From Symbiodinium natans (lineage: Eukaryota; Sar; Dinophyceae; Suessiales; Symbiodiniaceae), in NCBI GenBank assembly GCA_905221605.1, contig CAJNDS010002583.1, positions 1-55,000 on the forward strand: DNA of 55,000 nucleotides, written 5' to 3'. This document shows, one piece after another, positions 21,417-32,500 of the stretch. The notes under the pieces are model-generated. The model did no database searches, was not told the DNA's origin, and was given only the letters and a program-made list of their open reading frames with translations. Each line of letters begins with the position of its first letter. Within the stretch, counting starts at the first letter, position 1. The translations under genes and the position numbers were made by a program.

Positions 21417-23994
21417 CAAGGAGGAGACCGTGTCCAGTCCTTTTATAGCGCTGCTGATCACGTGCTCCTTGCAAATGTCAGGGCCTCGTGCTGCCAAAAA
21501 TGATGGATTAGAGGACCAAAGATTCGGGTTTGAGGGTTCTCGAGGTCTTGTGAGTACGTTCCCACAAGCCCAGGAAACAACAGGAAAACCTTGTTTCCTT
21601 AAGTTTGTTTTGCTTGTTTAAGGTAAGTAACTTATGTAACCCAACCCTCCAGAAAAACGAAAAGAAGTGTATTGCTGGAGATCCTAGGCACAAGCCTGCT
21701 CGTGAGATCGTGTCTGCAGATTCGGTACCAGGTTCGGGCCCCATTCCTTCTAACATCAGTACCTGTTTGATTTCAGTGGGCATCTTGGCCTAACTATGCA
21801 GGGATTACTTCTGCACTAGGCCTTCGATGACCCTGCGCTTCAACAGCCTTCTGGCGAAGTTACACGCGTCTGCACACTAGCCATATCGGAATCGGAAAAT
21901 CATCCATGCTAATGCTGCAAACCTTGTTGGTCCCAACACGCTGGCTGCATCCCATCCCTCTCCCCTCCTTCTTCGGTGCGGTGGACACAAGACAGATTTA
22001 GTACAGGGCTGGGGTATGGCGGGCGAGGGGGGACGGGTCCCAGCCGAGAAATTGTGGTGTTGGGTGGAGAGGGCGAATGGGAAGGAATTTCCCACGCCAT
22101 GCGAGTGGCTTGGTGGTTGCTGCATATTTTGCGTATAGTCCGTTGATGACTTGGTGCTTCATGCCGTGGTCGCAGGTGGAGTGTGCCAGCTAAGCGCGTA
22201 GATACGTAGACGTATATGTATACATGCTCTCTGGTGCTTGGATCCCAAATTCGCGCACGAAATCGCAAGAAATGGTAATACACCCGAAAGTATCCTTCAA
22301 TCCTGCCGTGCAAGCCCTAAACCCTGAACCGACGTCCTCGAGGCCCGGACGAATGCCTGGAGGATTTACCAGGACATCTGGATGTTCGTAGTTCACTGAC
22401 ACCGCCGGCCTCAAGAACCGGGTATTCTGTAGGCGGTAACCTCAAGATGGAAACAAAAAACTGGGTTCTGTTTGAAGGGTCTGTTGCCTGAGCACAAGCT
22501 AAGCTGCCAACACAACCGTCATGCCTGCTGCTTTGAAAAGCTCCAGCCGGTGGTGCCCGTCGATCACCACCTGCGCTGACCGTGAGAACTCGGGTTATCG
22601 CCATCAAAAAGCATAGCTTCCCTCTGTTCTGAGGGACTGGCATCGTATTGCGAATCCACGATGATGGCCGGAAGGATCTTCACCTCGAGCAGAATGGACA
22701 TGAGCTTCTTTCACAGTCATCTACAAAGTAGCTCAAACTGCAAGTCTAACCCCGTCTTCCCTCACATGCCACGCGCTTGGCAGGCGCACTTCTTGCCAAC
22801 CTTCAGACTGTTGCCGTGCGCTTGTCTCATGCAGGCATGAGTCGCCCAACAGAGATACTGCACCTTTGTCAACTGAACTGAAAGTCCACCTGAACCACAG
22901 ACAAGTTAGGGTTTTGAACCTGTGTGGGCTTCCAACCACCCAACAGCTTGATATTTCAACGCGAGGCTTTGGGAACAAAAACTTCTCCTACCCAACATGA
23001 CGGCGGGAAAGCCCAGTGTGGTCTCCAATGACTTGGCTAGACTCCTATTGCACAAGCCGAGCGGGCTTGGGAGCACCACCTAGTCCCAGTAGTGGCGAAA
23101 ACTACGGAGAGACGTCTTTGTAGTCTTGTAGGCGTATAGAAAAAGTCAGGTACCCCAAAGCAGGACTACGAGCAAATGTCCAAGTAGAACAAGGCTTGTG
23201 AAGTAGAATGGCTATATGCATAGCCTGTATTGTAGATGAATAAGTATTTGAAGCAGACTCCTTGTACAGTAGTTGCCGTGAAGCAGAGATTGCTGAGGCG
23301 CTCGCAGGAAGATCCCGCACGTAGTCCTGCAGCTTCGTGGCCCGATCTGTCAAGACCTGAAGCGAGCTCGGACTTCGTGTGCACAGATCCCATAAAAACT
23401 CTAAACCCCAAAGCTTCAAAAACCCCCCAAAACCCTCAATCCTAAACCCTAAACAGCTAGTGCTCTCAAGCTGCCCGAGGTGCCCCTCAGCTGCACAGCT
23501 CCAACATCCATTTGAGCAGATTCAGGGCAAAGGCCCTGAACAAAGGCACTTTTGCAGATCTTCGTTTCCACAAGTGAAACCGGCTTGCTGTTTCACAGCC
23601 CAGCCGGGGGAACTCGCATGAATCTGCTCCTGTTTATACGAGGAACAGTTCACAACCCAAAGCCCACAAAGACCCCATATTTTAATATGGGGTTTTTGAC
23701 CTGCCCCCCAAGAGCAGCCTGCAACCCAGACCACAATCTCAAACACAAACAGCCTCATTAATTAACCTAAAACGCCACAACTTGCTGTTCCCCCTTATCC
23801 TAACGATCCTTCATAGGGATTATCGTAACCCCCTACTACAATCCCTACTAAGGACAGTTAGCATAAGGGGGCGCATCCCAACCCACAACCCCTCAACGAA
23901 GGTTTGTTGAGAGTGGTGGGGCCCCAAGACTGAGCCTCGCCTCTTCATGAGGCTTCAAATCGTCAATGTGCACGAGCCGGACGCCTTCGACCAC
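21417..23994 (-). CDS. ParB/sulfiredoxin-fold protein, SerK/SbnI-like (possible free amino acid kinase)
   Basis: Four phase-0 exons spell a ParB/Srx core: 23941-23994 (VVEGVRLVHIDDLKPHEE), 22642-22707 (KLMSILLEVKILPAIIVDSQ), 22508-22570 (VVIDGHHRLELFKAAGM) and 22370-22426 (NTRFLRPAVSVNYEHPDVL). The HE motif, the PAIIVD strand and DGHHR are hallmarks of this fold. In archaeal SerK and bacterial SbnI it phosphorylates free serine. Donors are GC for the first three exons and GTAAAT for the fourth. A likely C-terminal exon at about 21417-21490 contains ICKEHVISSAIKG, close to the end of SerK-type proteins. Spacing between PHEE and KLMS is about six residues short, so a small exon is probably missed. 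It lies about 1.5 kb downstream of the CobD-like gene on the same strand and could be fused to it. The domain is well supported; kinase activity is inference. A DNA-binding ParB role is less likely. Confidence 0.72.
23672..23693. repeat. Short perfect palindrome (10-bp arms)
   Basis: ACCCCATATT, a TT loop, then AATATGGGGT. Confidence 0.8.
23781..23881. mobile_element. MITE-like element, family B (full copy)
   Basis: The left arm holds TTCCCCCTTATCCTAACGAT and TTCATAGGGATTATCGTA. The right arm holds TACAATCCCTACTAAGGACA and TTAGCATAAGGGGGCGCATC. Together they form a near-perfect 100-bp palindrome inside an intron of the ParB/Srx gene. Confidence 0.7.
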
Positions 23995-24249
23995 CTCGAT
24001 GGCTTTACTCTTTTGCAGTACGGGAGGGCTCGGGTGTTGTGGGGATCGTTTTGGCGCAAGGGGCCTCGTGTACATGACGCGAGCCTGACAAGAGTGCAGT
24101 GCGCAGCGAGCATCGTGCGCTTGGAGGGCTCCAGGCTGGGTGGAAGGCACCGCAGTGAACGGCTGCTGTTTTGAAGAACGGTCATGACCTGCGTGGTCTC
24201 AACATAATGAACTATACTTTCGAACACAAATTCTGATCCTTTTAAGGGA

Positions 24250-24310
24250 GATGATCTGGAATATTTTTCCCCCTTACACGAACAGTCCTTACTGGGATTA
24301 TAGTACCCCC
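24250..24310. mobile_element. MITE-like element, family B (left half)
   Basis: It contains CCCCCTTACACGAACAGTCC and TTACTGGGATTATAGTACCC, matching the left arm of the full copies, and ends in a C-run. Confidence 0.55.
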
Positions 24311-24349
24311 CCCGCCCCCTTTGTTCCAGCATTCAAAAAACTCCTGGGG

Positions 24350-24440
24350 ACTCTTCCGTCCGAGGCGGGGGCGGCCGGATTCACATCCGCCGAGGTGCCG
24401 AACGTGGCCCGAGTCTGGGCAAGCTTGGGTGCTGCTTCCA
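24350..24440. CDS. Coding-like island, strand uncertain
   Basis: The minus frame (NVEAAPKLAQTRATFGTSAD, then NPAAPASDG; acceptor GCCCTCAG) looks like an Ala/Pro-rich linker between the CobD-like and ParB/Srx genes. The plus frame (GFTSAEVPNVARVWASLGAA) is equally open. If the minus reading is right it supports a fusion. Confidence 0.35.
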
Positions 24441-24604
24441 CGTTCTGAGGGCTCTAAACCCTAAGCCCTAAACCCTAAACCCTAAACCCTACACCCTAAA
24501 CCCCAAAACTGATTAAATTCCAGTCTTTGTCCCGCTTCCGCCCTACACACCTCCGTGAGCAGCTCTGTCTTCGGGCTGGGCTTTGGAGAATGTCGAAAGC
24601 CATG

Positions 24605-24876
24605 CTTTGATATACAAATCTGTAATATATACCCTAATGTACAATACAACAAAAACATTGTTAATAATTATAATATACTGAAAACATACTCAACACACAC
24701 AGACATATATATATATATGTATATATTATAAGTAAACAAACATAAGTATAAATATTTATATAAATAAAGATAAGTATACATATAAATATAAATACAAATA
24801 TAAATACAAATAAAAAATATAAATATAAATGACACAAATATAAATCAGTTAATAAATAAAGATATATATATATATA

Positions 24877-24915
<39 letters not shown>

Positions 24916-24945
24916 TTATATGTATATGTATATGTATATGTATTC
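24605..24945. repeat. AT-rich microsatellite block
   Basis: About 340 bp of TATATA, TATAAATA and TATGTA words with almost no G/C. It lies between the CobD-like and ParB/Srx genes. Confidence 0.9.
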
Positions 24946-25247
24946 ATTTGTGCCTTCGGCCCGCGTTGTACTCTGTTTAAACCTCCGGCGACCCTTAAAC
25001 CCCCCAGCGGACTCTCCACCCGCATATGTGATGTATGGTATCATTAGCATCATCTGGCTTTTGCTATTGTTGATGCATATGTGTGTCTAAATATTTACAT
25101 ATATAAATGTGGGGTTGGCGGATGCTGAGTCTCTCGCGAAGCTTTTACTTGTACAGTCTCGTCGCAGAAGGGCCTGTTCAAGATTCGCATTGCTGGAGAA
25201 ACATGGGCGGTTGCAGAAGTATGGGGAGGATGGTCCATACCCTGCCG

Positions 25248-25381
25248 CGCATTTGCCCTCGCTCGTTCGCAGAAATCAGACAAGTTCAGCGTCACGGTGC
25301 TTACAAGGCGACCGTCTTCAAAATGATGATCCACAAGAACGCAGCCCAAAAATAGAATCTGGTCGTTCTGAAGTAGCCCTT
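25248..25381 (-). CDS. Possible exon downstream of the CobD-like C-terminus
   Basis: After acceptor GGCTACTTCAG an open frame reads NDQILFLGCVLVDHHFEDGR and ends near donor GTATGG. It could join in phase if the previous exon is read on to 25452. Its relation to the PLP enzyme or the ParB/Srx gene is unclear. Confidence 0.35.
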
Positions 25382-25475
25382 GCAGAAACCAGTCAACATG
25401 TTCGCAATTGAGAGACAAACGCCTTTCGAAACCTTCAGAAGCCAGACGTTGCAGAGCGATGACGCTATGACTTGC

Positions 25476-25545
25476 GCCTGATAGAGCACAGAGAAGTCGT
25501 AGGGCCGGCGAACTGCCAGTCGGACGACGCTTGGCCTGTCATATC
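25476..25545 (-). CDS. CobD-like exon: C-terminal PLP-enzyme strand
   Basis: It begins after acceptor CTGCAG and reads YDRPSVVRLAVRRPYDFSVL, then YQ, ending at GC donor GCAAGT. Its first two bases complete a glycine codon with the GA-donor exon at 25792-25849 (VYRTALKCGCPIRLAASGP). Confidence 0.85.
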
Positions 25546-26529
25546 CTGCAGAGCGCTCGCTGCGCTTCAGAGTCTGAGAGGCTCCAGGGGCTTCGAAACG
25601 AGATTTCGAGTTCTGATGCTTTTCGGGCTTTGTAATATCACGCTTCCACTAAGATCCATCAAGTTGGTGACAGTTCTTACGGGCTTCCGATGGTCATGCC
25701 CACCCCCTACCTCTTTTGGGGTTTAGGGTTTAGGGTTTAGGGTATGGGTTTAGGGTTTAGGCTTCATCTCTCCGTTGCTTCGAAGATGCTCCCGGTCCAG
25801 ATGCAGCGAGGCGGATGGGACAGCCGCATTTCAGAGCTGTTCGGTAGACCTGGCGTGGCATGATTGGAGCACTGGAACCCCATAAGCCCTAACCCCCAAA
25901 ATCCGAAAAAACCCCAGGCCCTCAACCGCCTAAACCCCTTAAAAAAGCACCTCCATGGCCTTTTCAAGACTGAGGTTGACCCTGATTCTTGTGTTTTGGC
26001 CTCGGGGGGCCTTTGGCCTTGGGAGCCTCGCCATGCTCCCAATGACATTGCTGCTAAACCCTAAGCCCTAAACCCTAAACCCTAAACCCTAAACCCTAAA
26101 CCCTAAACCCTAAATCCTAAACCCTAAACCCTAAACCCTAAACCCTAAACCCTGAACCCTAAATCCTAGACCCTAGACCCTAGACCCTAAGTATCCCGAC
26201 CCTATGTGCTGACAAAACCCGGATGCCGAAGGCGGAGTGGGATAGTGAATGCGACAACCCTAGGCCCCAGCCCTAAACCCGTGACGGGAAGATGGAAGGC
26301 ATTGCAGGGATCGACTGATCGACTCCCGCATCGATGAACCCTGAACCCTTAAACTTGGGATGTTCCTAACGGCCCTTCATAGGGATTATAAACGGGGTAC
26401 TACAATCCCGATTAAGGACTGTGTAAGTCTTAGGGGAAACATCCAGCAACCCCAACCCAAGAATTCCTGAACCCTGAACCCTGAACCCTGAACCCTGAAC
26501 CCTGAACCCTGAACCCTGAACCCTGAACC

Positions 26530-26561
<32 letters not shown>

Positions 26562-29500
26562 ACCCTAAACCCTACAGGAAGCCGTGCTTTTGGTGAGGCC
26601 GCAGCATCCCGGGCGATGTCCGGGCTGCCCGTGTCGATCCAGATCTCGTTGGGGGCAGAAATTCTTCTGTGCTGAGGTTGTCAGGCCTAACCCTAAACCC
26701 TAAACCCTAAACCCTAAACCCTAAGGTTCGGAGCACTTTGAGGCTTTAGGACTTTTGGGTTAGCGCCTACAGCGGGTTTTACAAACTTGCAAGCCGGGTG
26801 AGTCTTTCTTGTAGGGGTCAGGAATTCGCCTCGGCTTCCTGCCGAGAAGCGTCTGGAACAAGCAGACCCGGATCGGGCCTCCTTCCAACCCTTCCCCCCA
26901 TGCAAAATTTTGTGACGCCACCCCCCCCCCCCCCCCCCCCCCCCCCGCCCTGTGGGACCCCCCCCAATCGCTTGGAGGAGCTGCAAACCGATGCCGTGCC
27001 CCCAAAAACCCCGCTGCCCTTCCTCTGGGCCGGCCCGGCTGCCGAGGCGGCGCGCGCAAGCGTTTACAATCTAAGAAAACCCCTAAAACCCAACCCTAAT
27101 TCTTAAGGCTTGGGATGGTCCCCCCCCGTATACTACCAGTCCTTAATAGGCATTGTCGTACCCCCCCATTATAATCCCTATTAAGGAATGCTAGCATGGG
27201 CTGAGGCAGGTGCCCATGAAAGCCATGGCTTGCCACTGAACTGCCAGGAAGGATGCCTTCGAAACGTTTAGGGTTTTGGGGTTTTAGGGTTTTAGGGTTT
27301 TGGGGTTTTAGGGTTTTAGGGTTTTAGGGTTTTAGGGTTTTAGGGTTTTAGGGTTTTAGGGTTTTAGGGTTTAGGGCTTTAGGGCTTTAGGGTCTTAGGG
27401 TTTTAGGGTTTTAGGGTTTTGGGGTTTTAGGGTTTTAGGGGTTTTGGGGTTTTAGGGTTTTAGGGTTTTGGGGTTTTGGGGTTTTGGGGTTTGCAGAATG
27501 CAGGGTCCAGGGTCCCTGGGGTTTAGGGTTTGTCAGGGTTTGTCGGTTGAGGCTTCCGGGGCTTTTAAGCCTTCGAGGGTTTTTAGGCCTCAAGGCCGTA
27601 GCTTGCTGAGCTTGCGTTTTAACCTTTTGTTTCGAGCTCAAACCCCTTAAAGCCCTTAAACCCCTTAAACCCTATGAACCTTAGAAACCTCGTAAGCCCC
27701 ATAAAATCTGTAAACCCTGTAAACCCTGTAAGCCCCGAAAAGCCTGTAAACCCTGTAAACCGCGTAAAGCCTGTAAAGCCTGTAAACCCTACAAACCCCT
27801 AAACCCTACATCTGCAGCCAGGCTGAGGCCACGGCAGTCTCTGTAGACGGGTGATCATGTGTTCACGCCTGTAGCAGAAGCCGCTGTGGCGCGCAGAACT
27901 TGCAGGGTTTAGGGCTTCGGGCTTAAGGTGCTCTCTCCGTGCCGAAAATGGCTCGTCCACGGCTGCCCCAAATCCGTTACCTGGGATCCCCTAGCTAGCT
28001 GCCATCCAACCAAGAGCATCTTGCATTCGCAGCACGGAATTTTGCAGAGGTGCTTGGGCTCTACCTGCTGCTTTATGATGTGACGTCGTCTGGCTTCAGC
28101 CATGCCAACTACCAATCAAATCAAATCCTGTCCTGGGATGCGTCGCTTGACTTACCCCGCACAATCAGCACAAGCAACAGTTGCGTTGCTTGTCTGAAGC
28201 GAGACAAGCTTGGATTCTTGGGTGCAGGCATTCATGCGGGCACGATGCACTGCACGGAGTATGAGTATAGATCTCCACAAAAACCCTCAAACTGACAAAA
28301 ACACTGAACCCAGACCCACACCCATCAAGCCCGGCCAGGCAGGTGTTGCGCTCCAGGTGTGCTCCAGGTACGTGCGGTCCTTCCGGTAGAGGTTCTGAAG
28401 CGTTAGGCTTGACTGAAGGTTTAGGAATGTTTAGGGTTTACGGGCTTAGAGATGGGTTTAGAAGTAAACTCATGACAAGAACAGTTTGTTTCTTGTGTGT
28501 TTCTGCTTGACCCACACACAGGCAGCTGATGCCCTGGGCCCGGCTGATGCTCATGATGCTCGTTTTGGGGCCCGGCCCCTGGATGCTCGCTTTGGGGCGC
28601 TGCTCATAAGGACACAAACCGCTGATGCTCCTGATGCTCGCTTTGGGGGGCCGGGTTCTCAAGGACACAGGCAACTGATGCTCGTGATGCTCGCTTTGGG
28701 GGCGCGGCTCATAAGGACACAAACCGCTGATGCTCCTGATGCTCGTTTTGGGGGCCGGGTTCTACAAAACACAGGCAACTGATGCTCATGATGCTCGCTT
28801 TGGGGCGCGGCTCAGAAGGACACAAACCGCTGATGCTCATGATGCTCGTTTTGGTGGGCCGGGTTCTACAAAACACAGGCAACTGATGCTCATGATGCTC
28901 GCTTTGGGGCGCGGCTCAGAAGGACACAAACCGCTGATGCTCATGATGCTCGTTTTGGTGGGCCGGGTTCTCAAGGACACAGGCAACTGATGCTCGTGGT
29001 GCTCGCTTTGGGGGCGCGGCTCATAAGGACACAAACCGCTGATGCTCCTGATGCTCGCTTTGGGGGGCCGGGTTCTCAAGGACACAGGCAACTGATGCTC
29101 GTGATGCTCGCTTTGGGGGCGCGGCTCATAAGGACACAAACCGCTGATGCTCCTGATGCTCGTTTTGGGGGGCCGGGTTCTACAAAACACAGGCAACTGA
29201 TGCTCATGATGCTCGCTTTGGGGCGCGGCTCAGAAGGACACAAACCGCTGATGCTCATGATGCTCGTTTTGGTGGGCCGGGTTCTCAAGGACACAGGCAA
29301 CTGATGCTCGTGGTGCTCGCTTTGGGGGCGCGGCTCATAAGGACACAAACCGCTGATGCTCCTGATGCTCGCTTTGGGGGCGCGGCTCATAAGGACACAA
29401 ACCGCTGATGCTCCTGATGCTCGCTTTGGGGGGCCGGGTTCTACAAAACACAGGCAACTGATGCTCATGATGCTCTCTTTGGGGCGCGCTCAGAAGGACA

Positions 29501-32500
29501 CAAACCGCTGATGCTCATGATGCTCGTTTTGGTGGGCCGGCTTCTCAAGGACACAGGCAGCTGATGCTCGTGATGCTCGCTTTGGGGGCGCGGCTCATAA
29601 GCACACAAACCGCTGATGCTCCTGATGCTCCTTTTGGGGGGCCGGGTTCTCAAGGACACAGGCAAGTGATGCTCATGATGCTCGCTTTGGGGGCGCGGCT
29701 CATAAGGACACAAGCCGCTGATGCTCATGATGCTCGTCTTGGGGGGCCGGGTCCTCCAGGACACAGGCAGCTGATGCTGATGCTCGTTTTGGGGGCCGGG
29801 TTCTCAAGGACAAAGGCAACTGATGCTCGTGATGCTCGCTTTGGGGTCCGGCTTCTCAAGGACAGAGGCAGCTGATGCTCGCGATGCTCGCTTTGGGGGC
29901 GCGGCTCATAAGGACACAAACCGCTGATGCTCATGATGCTCGTTTTGGGGGGCCGGGTTCTCAAGGACACAGGCAGCTGATGCTCGTGATGCTCGCTTTG
30001 GGGGCGCGGCTCATAAGGACACAAACCGCTGACGCTCATGATGCTCGTTTTGGGGGGCCGGGTTCTCAAGGACACCACAGGCAGCTGATGCTCGTGATGC
30101 TCGCTTTGGGGGCGCGGCGCATAGGGACACAAACGGCTGATGCTCATGATGCTCGTTTTGGGGGGCCGGGTTCTCAATGAAACAGGCAGCTGATGCTCGT
30201 GATGCTCGCTTTGGGGGCGCGGCTCATAAGGACACAAACCGCTGATGCTCATGATGCTCGTGATGCTCGTTTTGGGGGGGCGGCTCATAAGCACACAAAC
30301 CGCTGATGCTCATGATGCTCGTTTTGGGGGGCCGGGTTCTCAAGGACACAGGCAGCTGATGCTCGTGATGCTCGCTTTGGGGGCGCGGCTGATAAGGACA
30401 GAAACCGCTGATGCTCATGATGCTCGTTTTGGGGGGCCGGGTTCTCAAGGACACAGGCAGCTGATGCTCGTGATGCTCGCTTTGGGGGCGCGGCTCATAA
30501 GGACGCAAACCGCTGATGCTCATGATGCTCGTTTTGGGGTCCGGGTTCTCAAGGACACAGGCAGCTGATGCTCGTGATGCTCGCTTTGGGGGCGCGGCCC
30601 GCAAGGACACAAACCGCTGATGCTCATGATGCTCGCTTTGGGGGGCCGGGTTCTCAAGGACACAGGGAACTGATGCTTGTGATGCTCGCTTTGGGGGCGC
30701 TCATAAGGACACAAACCGCTGATGCTCATGATGCTCGTTTTGGGGGGCCGGGTTCTCAAGGACACAGGCAGCTGATGCTCGTGATGCTCGCTTTGGGGGC
30801 GCGGCTCATAAGGACACAAACCACTGACGCTCATGATGCTCGTTTTGGGGGGCCGGGTTCTCAAGGACACCACAGGCAGCTGATGCTCGTGATGCTCGCT
30901 TTGGGGGCGCTTCATAAGGACACAAACCGCTGATGCTCGTTTTGCGGGGCCGGCTTCTCAAGGACACAGGCAGCTGATGCTCGTGATGCTCGCTTTGGGG
31001 GCGCGGCTCATAAGGACACAAACCGCTGATGCTCCTGATGCTCCCTTTGGGGGGCCGGGTTCTCAAGCACACAGGCAGTTGATGCTCGTGATGCTCGCTT
31101 TGAGGCACAAACCGCTGATGCTCATGATGCTCGTTTTGAAGGACACAGGCAGCTGATGCTCGTGATGCTCGCTTTGGGGGCGGCTCATAAGGACACACAC
31201 CGCTCATGCTCATGATGCTCGTTTTGGGGGGCCGGGTTCTCAAGGACACAGGCAGCTGATGCTCGTGATGCTCGCTTTGGGGGCGCGGCTCATAAGGACA
31301 CAAACCGCTGATGCTCATGATGCTCGTTTTGGGGGGGGCCAGGTTCTCAGGGACACAGGCAGCTGATGCTCGTTATGCTCGCTTTGGGGGCGCGGCTCAT
31401 AAGGGCACAAACGGCTGATGCTCATGATGCTCGTTTTGGGGGGCCGGGTTCTCAAGGACACAGGAAACTGATGTTCGAGATGCTCGCTTTGGGGGCGCGG
31501 CTCATAAGGACACAAACCGCTGATGCTCATGATGCTCGTTTTGGGGGGCCGGGTTCTCAAGGACACAAGCAGCTGATGCTCGTGATGCTCGCTTTGGGGT
31601 CGCGGCTCATAAGGACACAACCGCTGATGCATGACGCTCGCTTTGGGGGCGCGGCTCATAAGGACACAAACCGCTGATGCTCATGATGCTCGTTGTGGGG
31701 GGCCCGGGTTCTCAGGGAACCAGGCAACTGATGCTCATGATGCTCGTTTTGGGGTCCGGGTTCTCAAGGACACAGGCAGCTGATGCTCGTGATGCTCGCT
31801 TTGGGGGCGCGGCTCATAAGGACACAAACCGCGATGCTCGTTTTGGGGGGCCGGGTTCTCAAGGACACAGGCAGCTGATGCTCGTGATGCTCGCTTTGGG
31901 GGCGCGGCTCATAAGGGCACAAACCGCTGACGCTCATGATGCTCGTTTTGGGGGGCCGGGTTCTCAAGGACACAGGCAGCTGATGCTCGTGATGCTCGCT
32001 TTGGGGGCGCGGCTCATAGGGACACAAACGGCTGATGCTCATGATGCTCGTTTTGGGGGGCCGGGTTCTCAATGACACAGGCAGCTGATGCTCGTGATGC
32101 TCGCTTTGGGGGCGCGGCTCATAAGGACACAAACCGCTGATGCTCATGATGCTCGTGATGCTCGTTTTGGGCGGGGCGGCTCATAAGCACACAAACCGCT
32201 GATGCTCATGATGCTCGTTTTGGGGGGCCGGGTTCTCAAGGACACAGGCAGCTGATGCTCGTGATGCTCGCTTTGGGGGCGTGGCTCTTAAGGACACAAA
32301 CTGCTGATGCTCATGATGCTCGTTTTGGGGGGCCGGGTTCTCAAGGACAGAGGCAGCTGATGCTCGTGATGCTCGCTTTGGGGGCGCGGCTCATAAGGAC
32401 ACAAACCGCTGATGCTCATGATGCTCGTTTTGGGGGGCCGGGTTCTCAAGGACACAGGCAGCTGATGCTCGTTATGCTCGCTTTGGGGGCGCGGCTCATA

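Noticed and set aside
23460-23620. Exon of the ParB/Srx gene in this stretch
   Set aside because: Both strands are open with equal composition and neither fits the family.
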